A DNA stretch of 39,097 bases from Acetobacteraceae bacterium (GTDB lineage: Bacteria > Pseudomonadota > Alphaproteobacteria > Acetobacterales > Acetobacteraceae): contig JADLHF010000263.1 of the NCBI GenBank assembly GCA_020848935.1, positions 1 through 39,097 of the forward strand, written 5' to 3'. A model generated the notes under the pieces. That model was not told where the DNA came from, made no database searches, and saw nothing but the letters and a program-made list of their open reading frames with translations. Position 1 is the stretch's first letter. Each line of letters opens with the position of its first letter. Below, piece by piece: positions 24,712 to 32,645 of the stretch. The position numbers and the translations under genes are program-made.

Positions 24712-26286
24712 ATGCCGCCGACCGCAGGAAAACATTGCGGCCACCGCACCATGACCGCACCATCGGCGCATGCCCCTGCCTTTGCGAAGCGGTGCCCGGC
24801 CGTGATGCCGGCGCCCATTCCCCCACCGCGCCGGAGCCTGTCGTGGCGGCTGGTCGGCTTCACCCTTGCGGTGATGGCCGGCACCGAACTGCTGCTGTTC
24901 CTGCCGGCGATGCAGCGCGAGCGTCAACGATGGCTGGGCGACCGCATTGTCGCCGCCCAGATCGCGGTCCAGGCGGTGCCCTCGTCGCCCGCCCCATCTG
25001 CGCCTGCCATGCCGCCCGCCGGCCAAGCCGCGCCGGCGGTGCCGGGCGGGCCCGATCGCGCAATCCGCGAGGAATTGCTGCGCCTGGCCGGGGTGATGTC
25101 GGTGCGGTTGCAGGAGCCCGGGCGGCCGATGGTGGCGCTGGCCCCGGTGGGGCAGTTCCACGCCCCGGCGCTGCTGGACCTGCGCCAGGAGACCCTGTGG
25201 TCCGGCCTGGGCGCCACCCTGGCCGCGCTAACCCGCAGCGGCAGCCGGCTGCTGCTGGTGGTCGCCCCCAGCCCCAAGCGCCCACAGGCGATCCTGTCGA
25301 TCGTGCTCAAGGAAAGCGACCTGGATGACCACCTGAAGACCGCCGCCGCCAGCGTGGCGCTGCATGGCCTGGCGGTGGCGATCCCCACCGGTGCACTGGT
25401 GTATCTGGCGCTGCTGATGCTGCTGGTGCGCCCGATGCGCCGCCTGACCGACAGCATCATCGCCTTTCGTGCCGACCCCGAACGCAGTCCGCCGCTGGAT
25501 GCGCCGCGTGCCGCCCCCACCACGCGCGATGAAATGGCGGTGGCGCAGCGCGAACTGGCCGCGATGCAACGCGAGCTGCGCGCGGCACTGTGGCGCAACG
25601 CCCGCCTGGCCGCGCTGGGTGCCGCGCTGGCCAAGGTCAGCCACGATCTGCGCGGCATTCTCGCCCCGGCGCTGCTGACCGCCGAGCGGTTGCAGGGCAA
25701 TGCCGACCCGGCGCTGCGCCGCACCGGCGATTCCATCGCCCGCACGGTGGAGCGCGCCACCGAGCTGATGCGCGACACGCTGGAATTCGCCGGCGCGGTG
25801 CCCGCCTCGCCGCGCGAGCGCATCGCGCTGTTCCAAACGGTGCAGGAAGTGGCCGAGGAGGTCCGCCAGCGCCACCCGGCGGTGCGGTTGCAGTTGGCCA
25901 TCGATCCCGCCCTCGTGGTGCATGGCGACCGGGTTTCGCTGCGCCGTGCGCTCAGCAACCTGATCCGCAACGCCGCCGAGGCGGGAGCCGAGCATGTCGG
26001 CATCGCCGCCGCGCCCGAAGGCGACCTGGCGGTGCTGACCATCGAGGATGACGGGCCCGGCCTGCCGGACGTGGTGCGCGCCAACCTGTTCCAGCCCTTC
26101 GTGACCAGCGGCAAGCCCGGCGGCACCGGGCTGGGCCTGGCGATCACCCGCGACCTGGTGCGCGCCCAGGGCGGCGAGATCGGCCTGGTGCGCACCGGCC
26201 CGGACGGCACCACCTTCCGCCTGGCGCTGCGCACCCCTGGCCCCGAACTGCGCCGCCGCGCCCCGGCCGACACGCCGGGCGCGTGA
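24712..26286 (+). CDS. Membrane sensor histidine kinase (no adjacent regulator)
   Basis: 524 residues. Transmembrane 1 about 44-66 (LVGFTLAVMAGTELLLFLP), a periplasmic part with a Pro/Ala-rich stretch (about 67-210), transmembrane 2 about 212-239, then HAMP-like (RPMRRLTDSIIAF). H box KVSHDLRGILAP with His near 311. N box NLIRNAAEAGA, G1 EDDGPGLPD, F box LFQPFVTSGKPGGTGLGL, G2 following. ATP site complete. The start is unclear: ATG 24712, 24751 and 24805 are all in frame and none has a convincing Shine-Dalgarno. No response regulator lies next to it; the next gene runs towards it on the other strand, 29 bases away. Confidence 0.9.
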   Translation: MPPTAGKHCGHRTMTAPSAHAPAFAKRCPAVMPAPIPPPRRSLSWRLVGFTLAVMAGTELLLFLPAMQRERQRWLGDRIVAAQIAVQAVPSSPAPSAPAMPPAGQAAPAVPGGPDRAIREELLRLAGVMSVRLQEPGRPMVALAPVGQFHAPALLDLRQETLWSGLGATLAALTRSGSRLLLVVAPSPKRPQAILSIVLKESDLDDHLKTAAASVALHGLAVAIPTGALVYLALLMLLVRPMRRLTDSIIAFRADPERSPPLDAPRAAPTTRDEMAVAQRELAAMQRELRAALWRNARLAALGAALAKVSHDLRGILAPALLTAERLQGNADPALRRTGDSIARTVERATELMRDTLEFAGAVPASPRERIALFQTVQEVAEEVRQRHPAVRLQLAIDPALVVHGDRVSLRRALSNLIRNAAEAGAEHVGIAAAPEGDLAVLTIEDDGPGLPDVVRANLFQPFVTSGKPGGTGLGLAITRDLVRAQGGEIGLVRTGPDGTTFRLALRTPGPELRRRAPADTPGA

Positions 26287-26315
26287 CGCATCGCCGGCGG
26301 CAGGTGCCTTGGCCG

Positions 26316-26927
26316 CTATGTTCCCGACAGGGCCGCGCGGAACCGGTCGCGCACCACATGCGGGCGCAGGCTGCGCTTCTTCTTCAGTGCCGGCCCGTCC
26401 TTCACCCGCAGCAGGATGAACGCCAGCCCCGGCGCGGCCAGGATGCGTTTCCCCTCGTCGATCTCGGCCATGGTGTTGATCGCCAGCACGGTTGGAAAAC
26501 CGAACCCGGCGGCGATGCGGTCCAGTTGCACCCCCAGGCCGGTATGGCTGTCCTGGTTGCCGGTCTCGCCGTAATGCCCGTTATCGACGCAGACGATCTT
26601 CAGGTTGGCCGGCGCCATCAGCGCGATGGTGCCCAGCGCGCCGATATTCATCAGCAGCTCGCCATCCCCGGTGATGCCCAGCACCCGGCGCCCCGGCTGC
26701 GCCAGCGCCAGCCCCAGCGCCATGCTCGGCCCCGCCCCCATCGCGCCCCCAAGGCCGAACACGTTCGGCCCGTCATCGGTCATGGCGCACAGCTCCTGCG
26801 CCGTGCCGGCCAGCCCGGCCACCACCAGCCAGTCGGCCGGGCGTTCGATCAGCGCCGGCACCGCCTCGCGCCGATCCAGGGTTGCCGGCGGCTGGTTCAC
26901 CCCGGCGATCCGCTTCAATTGTGCCAT
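26316..26927 (-). CDS. TPP-dependent decarboxylase, C-terminal-domain subunit (ComE-like)
   Basis: 203 residues forming the pyrophosphate-binding half of a split thiamine diphosphate enzyme. The TPP motif runs from GDGELLMNIGAL (about 88-99) to CVDNGHYGETGNQ (113-125). GLGGAMGAGPSMALGLALA precedes it, as in sulfopyruvate and phosphonopyruvate decarboxylases. The Pyr-binding half is the separate gene just upstream (10-base gap), as in the ComD/ComE split. Last gene of a four-gene operon with CoA-transferase subunits. Substrate not deducible: no phosphonate or sulfonate genes lie nearby. Confidence 0.82.
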   Translation of the reverse strand: MAQLKRIAGVNQPPATLDRREAVPALIERPADWLVVAGLAGTAQELCAMTDDGPNVFGLGGAMGAGPSMALGLALAQPGRRVLGITGDGELLMNIGALGTIALMAPANLKIVCVDNGHYGETGNQDSHTGLGVQLDRIAAGFGFPTVLAINTMAEIDEGKRILAAPGLAFILLRVKDGPALKKKRSLRPHVVRDRFRAALSGT

Positions 26928-26937
26928 GGTGCGCCCC

Positions 26938-27471
26938 CTAGAATTTCTTGGCGCCGAGCAGCCGCTGCCCCAGCAGCACCGCCACCGCCTCGCCCGAGCC
27001 CCACACCATGGTGCAGGCCGCCTGGATGGTGGGGATCACGTCCCCCGGCCCCTCGGCCTTCAGCACCACCACCCCCATCGCTTCCAGCACCGTCCGGGTC
27101 GCGCGCCCCATCGGAAACTGCCAGGGATTGCCCTCGCCGAAATCGCCGCGCATCGAGACCAGGCACAGCAACGGAAACCGCGCCCCATTGGTCAGCGACA
27201 GCATGTTGATGCAGTTGCCCACCCCGGAGGACTGCATCAGCAGCACCCCCTTGCTGCCGCCCAGCTCGGCGCCGGCCAGCAGCGCCACCCCCTCCTCCTC
27301 CGTGGTCAGCGGGATGGAATGGACCTCGGGATCGGCCAGCGAACGGTCGATCATCACCCGGTGCCCGGCGTCGGGCACGTAGCAGATCTGCGTCACCCCC
27401 TCGGCCCGCAGCAGGTCGTACATGTCGTGGGCCCAGTCCGGCCCGCCGATCACGGCCTTCGCGTCGCTCAT
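26938..27471 (-). CDS. TPP-dependent decarboxylase, N-terminal-domain subunit (ComD-like)
   Basis: 177 residues, the Pyr-binding half. WAHDMYDLLRAEGVTQICYVP opens it. The catalytic Glu that activates TPP sits in PLTTEEEGVALLAGA (about residue 58-60), followed by KGVLLMQSSGVGNCINML and FPLLCLVSMRGDFGE. Length and order match sulfopyruvate decarboxylase alpha (ComD). AAGGAAG lies five bases before ATG 27471. It begins nine bases after the CoA-transferase beta stop, so all four genes form one transcript. Together with the next gene it should form an alpha/beta enzyme acting on a small 2-oxoacid or 2-hydroxyacyl-CoA; which is unknown. Confidence 0.82.
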   Translation of the reverse strand: MSDAKAVIGGPDWAHDMYDLLRAEGVTQICYVPDAGHRVMIDRSLADPEVHSIPLTTEEEGVALLAGAELGGSKGVLLMQSSGVGNCINMLSLTNGARFPLLCLVSMRGDFGEGNPWQFPMGRATRTVLEAMGVVVLKAEGPGDVIPTIQAACTMVWGSGEAVAVLLGQRLLGAKKF

Positions 27472-27480
27472 GAAACTTCC

Positions 27481-28149
27481 TTACAAGGTCTGGATGGTCT
27501 TGAGGTCCGCGGGCACCTCGATCGGTGCGCCGGTCGCCGCCCGAATTTGGTCCACCGTCACCCCCGGCGCGATCTCGCGCAACAGGAACCGGTCGCCCAG
27601 CGGCTTGAACAGCCCGAGATTGGTCGCAACCAGGCTCACCCGCCCGCGCGCGGTCACCGGCAGGGCGCACTCCTTCAGCAGCCGCGGCTTGCCGTCGCGC
27701 GTGGTGTGCTCAAGGATGACGAAGACGTTCTTGGCGCAGGCCGCCAGGTCCATCGCGCCGCCGATCCCGCCGCCCTTCGCGCCGGCCACCTTCCAGTTGG
27801 CGAAATCGCCGTTGCAGGCGGCCTCGTAGATGCCCAGCACGGTGACATCGATCCGCCCGGAGCGGATGATCGCGAAGCTGTCGGCGTGGTGCACCACCGC
27901 GGCCCCCGGCTTCAGCGACACGTTCTGCCCGCCGGCGTTGACCAGGTGCAGGTCCTCCTGCCCCGCCGGCAGCACCGGGCCGTAGCCGATCACGCCGTTC
28001 TCGGAGTGATAGATGATGTCGGTGTCGATCGGCGTGTTCGAGCACATGGTCGGCATGCCGACGCCCAGGTTGACGATCCAGCCGTCCTGGAATTCCTGCG
28101 CCACCCGGTCGGCGATCTGCTGGCGCGCCAGCCCGTTCGATCCGCTCAT
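27481..28149 (-). CDS. 3-oxoacid CoA-transferase type, subunit B
   Basis: 222 residues, family I CoA-transferase beta subunit. VNLGVGMPTMCSNT near the start, the catalytic Glu in the SENG motif (HSENGVIGYGP, about residue 50), HADSFAIIRSGRIDVTVLG, CNGDFANWKV and the GGIGGAMDL string. The Glu forms the enzyme-CoA thioester. PcaJ and ScoB are the nearest named relatives, but the neighbours include no protocatechuate genes. ATG 28149 overlaps the subunit A stop by four bases. Confidence 0.9.
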   Translation of the reverse strand: MSGSNGLARQQIADRVAQEFQDGWIVNLGVGMPTMCSNTPIDTDIIYHSENGVIGYGPVLPAGQEDLHLVNAGGQNVSLKPGAAVVHHADSFAIIRSGRIDVTVLGIYEAACNGDFANWKVAGAKGGGIGGAMDLAACAKNVFVILEHTTRDGKPRLLKECALPVTARGRVSLVATNLGLFKPLGDRFLLREIAPGVTVDQIRAATGAPIEVPADLKTIQTL

Positions 28150-28889
28150 GCCTTTGCCCCCCGTTCGGCACGTCGTGCCGGCCACAACCCCTCCGGCGCC
28201 GGCGGGATCTTCACCATGCGCTGCACGAAGATGCCCGGCGTGTGAACCTCATCGGGATCGATCTCGCCGGGTTGGAGGAAATCCTCCTCCACTTCCACGA
28301 TCACCAGCCTGGCCGCCATCGCCATGATCGGGTTGAAGTTGCGCTGGCTGCGGCGGAACAGCAGGTTGCCGAAGCTGTCCGCCTTCCACGCCCGCAGGAA
28401 CGCCACGTCCACCGGCATGGCATGCTCCAGCAGGTATTCCCGCCCACCGAACACCCGCGTCTCCCGCCCGGCGGCCAGTTCGGTGCCGACGGCGGTGGGC
28501 GTGTAGAAGGCGGGGATGCCGGCGCCGGCCGCGCGCAACCGTTCGGCCAGCGTCCCCTGCGGCACCAGTTCGGCCTCGATCTTGCCTTCATCGACGTATC
28601 GGGTCAGCGGAATCCGGTCCGACGCCCGCGTCGGCGCGGTGAAGGCGGCCACCACCTTGGCCACCTGGCCCGCCTCCACCAGCATGCCGATATCCGGCAT
28701 CCGGTCCGCCCCGGCCCCGCCGGTGCCGTTGGTGATGCAGGTCAGGCCCTTCGCCCCCTGGTCCAGCAGTGCGCGGATCAGGTTGAACGGCACGCCGGGA
28801 TAGGCGAAGCCGGCGAAGGCGATGGTGCTGCCATCGGGGATGTCGGCCACCGCCGCCGCAAAGCTTCCGAATATCTTCGACCGCGCCAT
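28146..28889 (-). CDS. 3-oxoacid CoA-transferase type, subunit A
   Basis: 247 residues, the alpha partner. DGSTIAFAGFAYPGVPFNLI near residue 20 is the family's G-x-G-x-x-G-type substrate/CoA loop; VPQGTLAERLRAAGAGIPAF and ADSFGNLLFRRSQRNFNP are typical of alpha subunits. The Gly-rich loop reads FAGFAYPGVP rather than the PcaI/ScoA form GGFGLCGIP, so the acyl-acceptor specificity may differ. GGAGGG lies five bases before ATG 28889. First gene of the operon; repeat copy D lies upstream. Promoter not identified. Confidence 0.88.
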   Translation of the reverse strand: MARSKIFGSFAAAVADIPDGSTIAFAGFAYPGVPFNLIRALLDQGAKGLTCITNGTGGAGADRMPDIGMLVEAGQVAKVVAAFTAPTRASDRIPLTRYVDEGKIEAELVPQGTLAERLRAAGAGIPAFYTPTAVGTELAAGRETRVFGGREYLLEHAMPVDVAFLRAWKADSFGNLLFRRSQRNFNPIMAMAARLVIVEVEEDFLQPGEIDPDEVHTPGIFVQRMVKIPPAPEGLWPARRAERGAKA

Positions 28890-28949
28890 GCGTCCCTCCC
28901 GCCTGTTGCCGCAAGTCTGGCGGGTTCGCCGCGCGCCGGAAAGCCCCCA

Positions 28950-29092
28950 AGGGGAAGAAGTTCTTTTTTACAAAAAAGAACCAAAAAACTCTCATTCCCT
29001 GGAGCGTGGAGACACGCCGATGCCACCCGATGAACAACGGGTGAAAGTCTTTTTTCTTCTTTTTCTTCAGAAAAAGAAGACCTTCCTTCCTG
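28950..29092. repeat. Dispersed cloverleaf repeat, copy D (GTTC hairpin first)
   Basis: Lies between the HI0933-type gene's stop and the CoA-transferase start, both on the minus strand; no gene is seen in 28890-29101. GTTC hairpin 28960-28981 (TACA loop); CTTC hairpin 29056-29079 (TTCA loop). The centre differs from other copies: a GCGTG-GAGA-CACGC hairpin with a GNRA-type loop, and CACCCG pairing with CGGGTG. Same orientation as B and E. Confidence 0.86.
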
Positions 29093-29101
29093 TTCCCTGA
29101 A

Positions 29102-30274
29102 CTAGACGGCCATCCCCGCGCACCACCCGCTGGACCACGCCCACTGGAAATTATACCCCCCGAGCCAGCCGGTGACATCCACCGCCTCGCCGATCACGAA
29201 CAGCCCGGGCACGTCGCGCGCTGCCATCGTGCGCTGCGACAGCGATGCCGTATCCACCCCGCCCAGCGTCACCTCGGCCTTGGCGTAGCCTTCGGTTCCC
29301 GCCGGCATCAGGCGCCAGGCGCGCAACGAAGCCGCCACCTCGCCCAGCGCGCGGTCGCGCAGGGTTGCCATGGCGCCGTCGCCGAGGCGCCCGGCCAGCG
29401 CCGCGGCCAGGCGCGCCGGCAGCATCTCGCCCAGCACCGTGCGCAGTGCGGCATTGGGCCGCGCCTGCTTCGCCGCCAGCAGCAGGCCCGCCACGTCGCG
29501 CGCCGGCGCGAGGTCCACGGCGATCTCCTGTCCCTCACGCCAGTACGACGACACCTGCAACACCGCGGGGCCGGACAGGCCGCGATGGGTGAACAGCATC
29601 GCCTCGGCGAACGCCCGCTTGCCGCACGACACCACCACATCGGCCGCCACCCCGGCCAACGCGCGCATCAGCGCGAGATCGTCGCCATCGAAGGTCAGCG
29701 GCACCAGCCCCGGCCGGGTTTGCGTCAGCTTCAGCCCGAACTGGGCCGCCACCTCGTACGACAACCCGCTCGCCCCCATCTTCGGGATCGACAGCCCGCC
29801 GGTCGCCAGCACCAGCGCCGGCGCGGCGAAATTCCCGCCGCTGGTCGCCACCCGGAACCCGTCCGCCCGGCGCACCTCGCCCACCCGATGCCCCGTGCGC
29901 ACATCCACCCCGGCAGCGGCGCACTCCGCCAGCAGCATCGCCACGATCTCGCGTGCCGAGCCGTCGCAGAACAGCTGCCCCAGCGTCTTCTCGTGGAACG
30001 CGATGCCGTGCTTGCGCACCAGGGCGATGAAGTCATGCTGCGTGTAGCGGGCCAGCGCCGAGCGCGCGAAATGCGGATTTCCCGACACGAACCGCTCCGC
30101 CACCACGCCCAGGTTGGTGAAGTTGCACCGCCCGCCGCCGCTGATCAGGATCTTCCTGCCCGCCGCCTCGGCATGGTCCAGCAGCAGCACCCGCCGCCCC
30201 CGCGCGCCGGCCGTCATGGCACACATCAGCCCCGCGGCGCCGGCGCCCAGCACGATGACGTCGAATGTCCGCAT
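29102..30274 (-). CDS. HI0933-family flavoprotein (NAD(P)/FAD-dependent oxidoreductase)
   Basis: 390 residues. N-terminal FAD site VIVLGAGAAGLMCAM, then the family signature GRKILISGGGRCNFTN. KHGIAFHEKTLGQLFCDGSA, LATGGLSIPKMGASGLSYE and LFTHRGLSGPAVLQ follow; the C-terminus has GLFVIGEAVDVTGWLGGYNFQWAWSSGW. The length and order match the HI0933/YhiN family, whose physiological substrate is mostly unknown. Its stop is followed within about ten bases by repeat copy D. Divergent from the SDR gene (86-bp gap). Confidence 0.92.
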   Translation of the reverse strand: MRTFDVIVLGAGAAGLMCAMTAGARGRRVLLLDHAEAAGRKILISGGGRCNFTNLGVVAERFVSGNPHFARSALARYTQHDFIALVRKHGIAFHEKTLGQLFCDGSAREIVAMLLAECAAAGVDVRTGHRVGEVRRADGFRVATSGGNFAAPALVLATGGLSIPKMGASGLSYEVAAQFGLKLTQTRPGLVPLTFDGDDLALMRALAGVAADVVVSCGKRAFAEAMLFTHRGLSGPAVLQVSSYWREGQEIAVDLAPARDVAGLLLAAKQARPNAALRTVLGEMLPARLAAALAGRLGDGAMATLRDRALGEVAASLRAWRLMPAGTEGYAKAEVTLGGVDTASLSQRTMAARDVPGLFVIGEAVDVTGWLGGYNFQWAWSSGWCAGMAV

Positions 30275-30301
30275 GGTCCCCGCACTCGACCCGCCCCCGT
30301 T

Positions 30302-30330
30302 TGACCAATGCCGATGCGGGTGCTGATCTG
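30302..30330 (+). promoter_or_regulatory. Candidate promoter of the SDR gene
   Basis: TTGACC (30302-30307), 17-base spacer, TGATCT (30325-30330), about 30 bases before ATG 30361. Within the divergent gap with the HI0933-type gene. Confidence 0.4.
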
Positions 30331-30360
30331 CCCACCATACCCCAGCGCAGAGGAATCCCC

Positions 30361-31155
30361 ATGCGGCTCAAGGACAAAGTGGCGGTCGTCATCGGCGCCG
30401 GCCAAAGCCCCGGCACCGGCGTCGGCAACGGCCGCGCCACCGTGCTGCGCTTCGCCCAGGAAGGGGCCCGGGTCTGGGCCGTCGATCGCGACCTCGCCTC
30501 CGCCGAGGAGACCGCCGCCCTGGCCACCGCCGAGGGCGGCACCTGCCAGGCCCATATCGGCGACGTCACCAGCGAAGCCTCGCTGGCCGCCGCCATCGCC
30601 GCCGCCCACGCCCGCTGGGGCCGGGTCGATATCCTGCACTACAATGTCGGCGTCAGCCTCGGCGGCGGCGACACCGTGCTGGCCGACTTCACCGAGGACG
30701 CCTTCGACCGGCTCTGCGCCATCAACCTGCGCGGCTGCATCATGGCCGCCAAGCACGCCATCCCGATCATGCGCGCCCAGAACGGCGGCGTGATCATCAA
30801 CATCTCCTCCGTCGCCGCCTACGAGAACTACCCCTACGTCGCCTACAAGGCGACCAAGGCGGCGATGGTCGAATTCACCAAGCAACTCGCCATCCAGAAC
30901 GCGCCCTACGGCATCCGCGCCAACGTCATCCTGCCCGGCCTGATGGACACCCCGATGGCCGTCGATACCCGCGCCCGCGCCACCAACCGCAGCCGCGCCG
31001 AAATCGCCGCCGAACGCGACGCCCGCGTGCCGCTGCGCGCCAAGATGGGCACGGCCTGGGACGTGGCCAACGCCGCCCTCTTCCTGGCCAGCGACGAGGC
31101 CGGGTTCGTCACCGGCGTGGAACTGCCGGTCGATGGCGGTGCCCTGGTGCGCTGA
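30361..31155 (+). CDS. Short-chain dehydrogenase/reductase (SDR)
   Basis: 264 residues, classical SDR. Cofactor loop VVIGAGQSPGTGVGNGRA (an expanded variant of TGxxxGxG), acidic residue in WAVDRDLASAEE (prefers NAD), catalytic Ser in ISSVAAYE, then Tyr/Lys in YVAYKATKAAM. The usual NNAG is YNVGV here. ANVILPGLMDTPMA and FVTGVELPVDGG complete the fold. GAGGAA precedes ATG 30361 by six bases. Substrate unknown; the neighbours give no pathway. Repeat copy E begins just past the stop. Confidence 0.92.
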   Translation: MRLKDKVAVVIGAGQSPGTGVGNGRATVLRFAQEGARVWAVDRDLASAEETAALATAEGGTCQAHIGDVTSEASLAAAIAAAHARWGRVDILHYNVGVSLGGGDTVLADFTEDAFDRLCAINLRGCIMAAKHAIPIMRAQNGGVIINISSVAAYENYPYVAYKATKAAMVEFTKQLAIQNAPYGIRANVILPGLMDTPMAVDTRARATNRSRAEIAAERDARVPLRAKMGTAWDVANAALFLASDEAGFVTGVELPVDGGALVR

Positions 31156-31161
31156 CGCGCA

Positions 31162-31304
31162 GGGAAGGAAGCGTGTTCTTTTTTGAAAAAAGGAACCAAA
31201 AAACTTTCGATCACTTGTTCGATGCCCAATGATCGGCCTTGGCGCAGGTCAGAAAGTCTTTTTGCTTCTTTTTCTTCAGAAAAAGAAGACCTTGCTTCCT
31301 TCCC
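31162..31304. repeat. Dispersed cloverleaf repeat, copy E (best closed copy)
   Basis: Fills the convergent gap between the SDR and GDH stops. A perfect outer 11-bp stem: GGGAAGGAAGC (31162-31172) with GCTTCCTTCCC (31294-31304). GTTC hairpin 31175-31196, where a G replaces A and leaves a G-T wobble. CTTC hairpin 31265-31288 (TTCA loop). The central part contains GATCA paired with TGATC and TTG with CAA. The result is a four-arm cloverleaf of 143 bases. Confidence 0.9.
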
Positions 31305-31313
31305 CAGCCACGA

Positions 31314-32585
31314 TCACGGAAACAACCCCCGCACCTGCTTGGCCGCGCGCACCTTCTCCACCCCGATCGCCATCGCCGCGGTGCGGGTGCTGACGGCGTC
31401 GCTGGTGGCGCGGCCCATCACCTGGTGGAAGCTGCGCTCCAGCACCTGGTGGAGGCGGGAGCGCACCTCGCTTTCGGTCCAGAACAGCTGTTGAAGGTCC
31501 TGCACCCACTCGAAATAGCTCACCACCACGCCACCGGAGTTGCACAGGATGTCGGGCACCACGAAAATCTCGGGCCGCTGCGCCAGCACCGCGTCGGCAT
31601 CCGGCGTGGTCGGCCCGTTGGCACCCTCGGCCAGCACCCGGCAGCGCAGCCGCTCGGCCATCCTGGCATCCACCACCCGCTCCAGCGCCGCGGGGATGAC
31701 GATGTCGCACTCGGTGGCCAGCAGGTCGGCGGGGTCGGCCAGCAATTCGGTGGAATAGCCGGCCAGCGCGCCGGTGCGGGTGACGTGGCGCACCAGGGCA
31801 TCCACATCCAGCCCGCGGCGATCGGCATAGCAGGCGGTGTGGTCGGACACGCCGATCACCCGCGCCCCGCGCTCGGCCAGGGTGATCGCCGCCCATGAGC
31901 CGACGTTTCCAAAACCCTGAACCACGGCGGTGGCGCCCTGGATCGGGACCTGGCGGGCCTCCAGCGCGCGTTCGGCCAGGAACACCACGCCGCGCCCGGT
32001 CGCCTCCCGCCGCCCCTCGGTGCCGCCGGAGGCGACCGGCTTGCCGGTGACGATCTCGGTCACGGTGCGGCCCTGGTACATCGAATACGTGTCCATGAAC
32101 CACGCCATGACCTGCTCGTTGGTGCCCATGTCCGGCGCCATCACGTCGATATGCGGCCCCACGAAGGGGATCATCTCCTGCATGTAGCGGCGCGACACCG
32201 CCTCCAGCTCGCGATGCGAGATGGCGCGCGGATCGACCGCCACGCCGCCCTTGGCCCCGCCATAGGGCAGGCCGGCGAGCGCGCATTTCCAGCTCATCCA
32301 GATCGCCAGCGCGGCCACCTCGCCGACATCCAGATGCGGCGCGAACCGCGTGCCGCCCTTGGTCGGACCCAGCGTCAGGTGGTGCTGCACGCGATAGCCC
32401 TGGAACACCGCCGTCGAGCCGTCGTCGCGGTGGATCGGGCAGGACACCGCGATCGCGCGCTTGGGATACAGCAGCCGCGGGCGCTCGCTGGCGGGGATGT
32501 CCAGGTGGTCGGCGATCGTCTCGAACTGCCGCGCCGCCATGTCGAACACCGGCCCGCTGTAGATGCTGCCGTCACTGGTGCTCAT
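31314..32585 (-). CDS. Glutamate dehydrogenase (Glu/Leu/Phe/Val family)
   Basis: 423 residues. Links 2-oxoglutarate and glutamate with NAD(P). GPTKGGTRF, the catalytic Lys in LPYGGAKGGV (about residue 112), DVMAPDMGTNEQ, KPVASGGTEGRREATGRGV and the Rossmann loop VVQGFGNVGSWAA are all present. AEGANGPTTPDAD and PDILCNSGGVVVSYFEWVQD near the C-terminus are GDH-type; these favour glutamate over branched-chain substrates. GGGGGAAG lies about five bases before ATG 32585. It follows the SARP-type regulator by 60 bases on the same strand; whether that gene regulates it is not shown. Confidence 0.94.
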   Translation of the reverse strand: MSTSDGSIYSGPVFDMAARQFETIADHLDIPASERPRLLYPKRAIAVSCPIHRDDGSTAVFQGYRVQHHLTLGPTKGGTRFAPHLDVGEVAALAIWMSWKCALAGLPYGGAKGGVAVDPRAISHRELEAVSRRYMQEMIPFVGPHIDVMAPDMGTNEQVMAWFMDTYSMYQGRTVTEIVTGKPVASGGTEGRREATGRGVVFLAERALEARQVPIQGATAVVQGFGNVGSWAAITLAERGARVIGVSDHTACYADRRGLDVDALVRHVTRTGALAGYSTELLADPADLLATECDIVIPAALERVVDARMAERLRCRVLAEGANGPTTPDADAVLAQRPEIFVVPDILCNSGGVVVSYFEWVQDLQQLFWTESEVRSRLHQVLERSFHQVMGRATSDAVSTRTAAMAIGVEKVRAAKQVRGLFP

Positions 32586-32645
32586 GTGCTTCCCCCTGAA
32601 GGGGCGGTCCGGTTGCGTGCGGCCCGGCCCCGTTGATCGGCCAGT

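Noticed and set aside
24712-26286. Complete two-component system.
   Set aside because: The kinase is clear but no receiver-domain protein is encoded in the flanking genes.
27481-28889. Protocatechuate pathway pcaIJ.
   Set aside because: Subunit motifs are related, but no pca genes are adjacent and the subunit A loop differs; kept as a general 3-oxoacid-type transferase.
31162-31304. tRNA or tRNA-like gene, because of the cloverleaf shape.
   Set aside because: Arms are nearly pure A/T hairpins with no T-loop (TTCRA), anticodon loop or CCA end; total length and spacing do not fit.
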